From positions 1,302,001 to 1,366,000 of the forward strand of contig OZ242002.1 in the NCBI GenBank assembly GCA_965204665.1: a DNA stretch of 64,000 nucleotides, given 5' to 3'. Shown here piece by piece: positions 60,562 to 64,000 of this stretch. The DNA comes from Nemesobacter sp965204665 (lineage in GTDB: Bacteria; Desulfobacterota_D; UBA1144; Nemesobacterales; Nemesobacteraceae). The position numbers and the translations under genes are program-made. The notes beneath the pieces are model-generated. The model did not search any database and was not told the origin of the DNA. It was given only the letters and a program-made list of their open reading frames with translations. The stretch's first letter is position 1, and each line of letters starts with the position of its first letter.

Positions 60562-61411
60562 TTCCGTGCAACCTTACATTTTCAGAACTGCTTCGGAGAT
60601 GAAGAAAGTTTCCAGGTACTGCAGACGGGCCGGCAAGAAACTCGGCTTTGTTCCTACCATGGGGAGTCTGCATGAGGGACACATAAGCCTTATCAGGGAA
60701 TCGATCAGAAGAGCCGATGAAACGGTCGTGAGTATTTTTGTCAATCCGATGCAGTTCGGACCCGGTGAGGATTTTGACCGTTACGAAAGAGACTACGCGG
60801 GGGATGTGGAGAAACTCGGAAGCAGCGGCGTCAACTATCTTTTCTATCCCGAGACAAAAGACATGTATCCGGATGGTTATCAGACCACGGTTCAGGTAGG
60901 AAATCTCGCCGATTGCCTCTGCGGTCTCCAAAGACCCGGGCACTTCAACGGTGTAGCCACAGTTGTGCTGAAACTGCTCAATATAGTATGTCCTGATTTT
61001 GTTGTATTTGGAAGAAAGGACTTTCAGCAACTTAGGATCATTCAGAGAATGGTGAGGGACTTTGATCTGGATGTGGAAATAGTGGAAGTGCCTGTAGTGC
61101 GCGAACCTGATGGACTTGCGATGAGTTCCAGAAACGCTTATCTGGATTCCGGGGAGCGTATAAGAGCTGCTGCTCTGAAAAAAGCTTTAGACCAAGTCGC
61201 AAGAAAATTTAGAGATGGCTGTGACAACAGCGGGATTTTGATTGCCGAAGCGCAAAAGATATTGAAAACAGAGCAAATTAATGATATTGATTATATTGAG
61301 ATAAGAGACCCGCAAACCCTTGAGTTGCGCCGCGTGGCTGCACAGGGGGACCTGTTGGCCGCGGCTGTAAGGATAGGCTCCACCAGGGTTATTGATAATA
61401 TTCTGCTTTGA
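60554..61411 (+). CDS. panC: Pantothenate synthetase
   Basis: 285 residues. Condenses pantoate and beta-alanine with ATP. LGFVPTMGSLHEGHISLI holds the HxGH site, followed by FVNPMQFGPGEDFDRY and LAMSSRNAYLD with the KMSKS-like loop. Middle gene of panBCD, supplying coaBC. Confidence 0.97.
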   Translation: MNSSVQPYIFRTASEMKKVSRYCRRAGKKLGFVPTMGSLHEGHISLIRESIRRADETVVSIFVNPMQFGPGEDFDRYERDYAGDVEKLGSSGVNYLFYPETKDMYPDGYQTTVQVGNLADCLCGLQRPGHFNGVATVVLKLLNIVCPDFVVFGRKDFQQLRIIQRMVRDFDLDVEIVEVPVVREPDGLAMSSRNAYLDSGERIRAAALKKALDQVARKFRDGCDNSGILIAEAQKILKTEQINDIDYIEIRDPQTLELRRVAAQGDLLAAAVRIGSTRVIDNILL

Positions 61412-61421
61412 GAGGTCTAAG

Positions 61422-61814
61422 ATGCAGAGAGTTCTTCTGAAATCCAAAATACACAGGGCTACGGTTACCGCCGCCGACCTTGATTACGAGGGAAGTCTTA
61501 CTCTTGACAAGAATCTGATGGATGCGGCGGACCTGTTCCCATATGAGAAAGTTGACATTTTTAATCTTACCAACGGCCATCGCTTCTCAACTTACGTAAT
61601 AGAAGGGGCTCGAGGTTCAAATACCGTGTGCGTTAACGGTGCTGCGGCGCACCTTGCAAGAAAGTGCGATTGTCTGATAATAGCGGATTTTGCCATTTAC
61701 GGTGAAGAACAGAGCAGGATGCACAAACCCAAACTTGTATACGTTGATGAAAAGAACAATATAATCAGCGTAAGATCCGGAGTTGCCGACCTCAAGTTAG
61801 CCGCAGAAGACTGA
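61422..61814 (+). CDS. panD: Aspartate 1-decarboxylase precursor
   Basis: 130 residues from the ATG at 61422. Makes beta-alanine for pantothenate. The self-cleavage site Gly-Ser lies in LDYEGSLTLD (Ser-25 becomes the pyruvoyl group). NGAAAHLARKCDCLIIA is standard. Third gene of the operon. Confidence 0.95.
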   Translation: MQRVLLKSKIHRATVTAADLDYEGSLTLDKNLMDAADLFPYEKVDIFNLTNGHRFSTYVIEGARGSNTVCVNGAAAHLARKCDCLIIADFAIYGEEQSRMHKPKLVYVDEKNNIISVRSGVADLKLAAED

Positions 61815-61944
61815 TACGATATCTTGGAACGGCGAATGCCTTCTCAGCCGTCTTTCAGACCGCACTCCGGGGCATGCAGTTGGGTTGTGTACGGATATGG
61901 TGTCGGTTTGCATTTCGCGTCGGGGGACGATCTGCGATGCCTGT

Positions 61945-61972
61945 TTGACATAAAATGCCTCTTGGTTATATT
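61945..61972 (+). promoter_or_regulatory. Promoter upstream of the nucleotidyltransferase gene
   Basis: TTGACA (61945-61950), 16-base spacer, TATATT (61967-61972), about 107 bases before the ATG. Confidence 0.6.
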
Positions 61973-62078
61973 GAACCGATAATCTTCTGAAATGAAGGGT
62001 GTGTTGCGTTTTCCTCAATAATCCTGCGTTTCAAAGTTTTGAGCGGAAAAATATAGGTTTTTCAGGAAATCTGACATT

Positions 62079-62861
62079 ATGAAAGCAATAATTCTTGCCG
62101 CAGGCAGCGGCACCAGAATGCATCCTTACACTCATGATAAACCGAAGTGTCTTCTTGACATCGGTAATATATCCATACTCGAACACCAGATAAACCTCAT
62201 AAGAAATTGCGGTATAAACGAAATTACAATCGTCGTGGGTTTTGGTTTTGAAAGGGTGGAGAACTTCCTGAGAAGCTATGATGGTCTGGGTATGAGAATC
62301 AATACTCTTTACAACCCTTTTTATCAGGCTACAAACAGCCTTGTTTCCCTGTGGATAGCGCGCGGGGAGTTTGACGAGGACATGGTGGTTATGAATGGGG
62401 ATGATGTCTATGAGATGGGTGTTCTGGATAAGGTTCTTTCGGAGAGGAACGAAAAGATTTGTCTTCCTGTCAAGAAGCGGGCGCGGTATGAAAAAGAAGA
62501 TATGAAAGTTGTTGTAGAAAACGGCATGATCACCAGCATCAGCAAGGAGATATCAAACACCGAAGCGTCGGCTGAATCTGTGGGAATAAGAGTTTTCAGA
62601 GACACGGGGGTCGAGTTACTCAAAAGGGCTGTTGAAGAGGAGATGAGGAGTCGGGGAGCCGAGGGAAAATGGTACATTTCATCGATACACAGGCTTATAA
62701 GCAAGGGATGCAATATAAAGCCCTTGGATATAGGGGACCTCTACTGGATGGATGTCGACTGCCCGTTAGATCTTTTTCGGGTCAGAAAACATGTCGATCA
62801 GTTTCTGCAAAGGGAATACTCCGCGCCCAAATTTTTGAGAATTGCTGAATCCTCAGAATAA
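62079..62861 (+). CDS. Sugar/choline-phosphate nucleotidyltransferase
   Basis: 260 residues. NTP-transferase fold: LAAGSGTRMHPYTHDKPKCL at the N terminus, VVMNGDDVYE and WMDVDCPLDLF carrying the metal-binding aspartates. Similar to phosphocholine or inositol-phosphate cytidylyltransferases. The following gene is a CDP-alcohol phosphatidyltransferase, so together they may make and use a CDP-alcohol. Substrate not determined. Confidence 0.8.
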   Translation: MKAIILAAGSGTRMHPYTHDKPKCLLDIGNISILEHQINLIRNCGINEITIVVGFGFERVENFLRSYDGLGMRINTLYNPFYQATNSLVSLWIARGEFDEDMVVMNGDDVYEMGVLDKVLSERNEKICLPVKKRARYEKEDMKVVVENGMITSISKEISNTEASAESVGIRVFRDTGVELLKRAVEEEMRSRGAEGKWYISSIHRLISKGCNIKPLDIGDLYWMDVDCPLDLFRVRKHVDQFLQREYSAPKFLRIAESSE

Positions 62862-62867
62862 GTTATC

Positions 62868-64000
62868 ATGAAGCATGCTCTCGTATTCTGTTCCGGCGTG
62901 GGAGCGAACGGTGAAGCCCTGTCCGGATTTGCGCACAGGCCTATAGCGCAGGTCCCGCAGGTTAAAAGAATAATAATAAATTCTCAGAGAGCCGGAATAG
63001 AACAGCTCCACATAGTTACAGATGATGCGGATTTCCTTAAGGGTATTCTGGAGAATGACCCGAGAATCACTTCAAAGATAACTTGGCTCGGCTCTGGAGA
63101 TTCGGTCCATCTTGACCGGGGAAGGGTCCTTGTTGTCGAATCTTGTTTCGTCTCGGCCAACTCCGAGGTTTTCAGGAAATTTATTGTAGACTCGATGCAG
63201 TGCCGGGATGATGAAGTATCCGCTCTGGTCCGCGAAAATTCAGGACCTGTTGTCGGGACGGACGCGGAGAGCGGATATGCGACAAGTTTCTTCGGAAACG
63301 CGAAAAACATTTCAGGTGTCTTTTCTGTAAGTTCTTCTGAAGTTTCAGGAGTAATTGAATCTCCAGGATTCAATGTCTGGTTGGATGAGAAGATTCAATC
63401 CGGACGATTGAGAACATTCGGTGCTGGAAGCGGATTCTGCCACCGTCTCTTAAATTCCGAAGAGTCTGAAGAAGAAGCTGAAGCGGTTGTTTTTTCACAT
63501 GTGGGAAAGACCGCCACAGGATGGATAGCCAGAAACATAAACGGCAGAATGTCTTTGCCTCTCAGCAAACTTCTTATAAAAACATCACTCACTCCGAATT
63601 CGGTAAGCGTTTTGATAAATCTGGTCGGAATACTCTGCGGACCGTTCTACGCGCTAGGTTATCCTGTGCTCGGCGCCGTTTTCATGCAGATAGCTACCGT
63701 TCTCGACAGGTGTGACGGAGAAGTTGCGAGAATCAAGCTTATGGAGACAAAAAAAGGTCAGTGGGTTGATACTGCAAGCGACCAGTTCACTGTGCTTTCT
63801 TTCCTGATAGGAGTCCCTCTTGGGTATTATCTCCAGACCGGAAGCGTTGTGGCCGTAATGCTGGGAATCTACAATTTTCTGATATTTCTTCTTTTTCTCG
63901 TCTGGTCGGTCTATTTTCTCTTGAGGTATACGGATTCGGGAAGTTTGGTCGCATACTTTGAGATTGATAAACATATCAATCCCGACGAACTTTCCAGTTT
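62868..64000 (+). CDS. CDP-alcohol phosphatidyltransferase with N-terminal domain (cut by window edge)
   Basis: 378 codons, open at the edge, from the ATG at 62868, 7 bases after the upstream stop. Residues 1 to about 210 form a domain reminiscent of a nucleotidyltransferase (VFCSGVGANGEALSGFAHRP) but with no clear active-site motif. The transferase motif is complete: DRCDGEVARIKLMETKKGQW and VDTASDQ, matching D-x2-DG-x2-AR-x8-G-x3-D-x3-D. Membrane segments surround it. Comparable two-domain enzymes link cytidylyl transfer with head-group transfer, as in di-inositol phosphate synthesis. Product unknown. Confidence 0.8.
   Translation, partial: MKHALVFCSGVGANGEALSGFAHRPIAQVPQVKRIIINSQRAGIEQLHIVTDDADFLKGILENDPRITSKITWLGSGDSVHLDRGRVLVVESCFVSANSEVFRKFIVDSMQCRDDEVSALVRENSGPVVGTDAESGYATSFFGNAKNISGVFSVSSSEVSGVIESPGFNVWLDEKIQSGRLRTFGAGSGFCHRLLNSEESEEEAEAVVFSHVGKTATGWIARNINGRMSLPLSKLLIKTSLTPNSVSVLINLVGILCGPFYALGYPVLGAVFMQIATVLDRCDGEVARIKLMETKKGQWVDTASDQFTVLSFLIGVPLGYYLQTGSVVAVMLGIYNFLIFLLFLVWSVYFLLRYTDSGSLVAYFEIDKHINPDELSS

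Overview
This 64 kb window comes from a diderm (Gram-negative) bacterium with moderate GC and short intergenic spaces. Diderm markers are lipoprotein signals, a BamA/TamA-like barrel protein, RlpA, RseP, TatA and a two-subunit glycyl-tRNA synthetase. TrmFO and a Mg-type HemB also fit a deep-branching uncultured lineage. A Dadabacteria-like or Deltaproteobacteria-adjacent origin is my guess from gene mix alone; no marker in the window decides it.

Layout. 0-2.4 kb: polyphosphate kinase (cut by the window edge) behind a CYTH-CHAD protein. 2.7-9.5 kb: L31, HemB, LsrF-like aldolase plus alcohol dehydrogenase, CoaBC, IlvD. 9.5-12.3 kb: first collagen/RTX lipoprotein gene amid dead mobile-element pieces. 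12.4-17 kb: MetG, then an accessory operon of an AAA/DUF3696 ATPase, a PIN-like protein and an RNA ligase. 17-24.9 kb: core genes (methylmalonyl-CoA epimerase, TatA, GlyQS, TrmFO, Gph, PurKE). 25-33.2 kb: second accessory stretch with an ARPP-like protein, a vWA protein with a MerR regulator, an intact IS256-family element, the second RTX lipoprotein and an IS66/DUF4338 ruin. 33.4-37.6 kb: SnoaL-like protein, RseP with an extra PDZ, Dxr, UppS. 37.8-43.7 kb: AAA_14/DUF4143 ATPase, CtpA, YibQ-type deacetylase, and an ImmA/IrrE protein with a frameshifted DUF4411-like PIN toxin. 43.7-47.6 kb: rpsU-dnaG-rpoD operon. 47.8-50.1 kb: third RTX lipoprotein, then a solitary 5S rRNA gene. 50-64 kb: PurN, DAHP synthase, LOG-like/Apt/AroB/TrmB operon, Omp85 protein, aminotransferase, RlpA-PanBCD operon, then a nucleotidyltransferase and a CDP-alcohol phosphatidyltransferase running off the edge.

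The most notable observations are these. (1) Three paralogous lipoproteins join a collagen-like stretch to RTX Ca-binding repeats. Two of them sit behind near-identical promoters whose -35/-10 spacer contains a run of nine G, the layout of a phase-variable promoter. (2) A compact ATPase-PIN-RNA ligase operon could be an undescribed RNA cut-and-repair or defence module. (3) Degraded DUF4338 (DruA-like) gene pieces share a conserved downstream tail and are scattered over 24 kb. (4) RseP carries an extra PDZ-like domain inserted before its second membrane segment.
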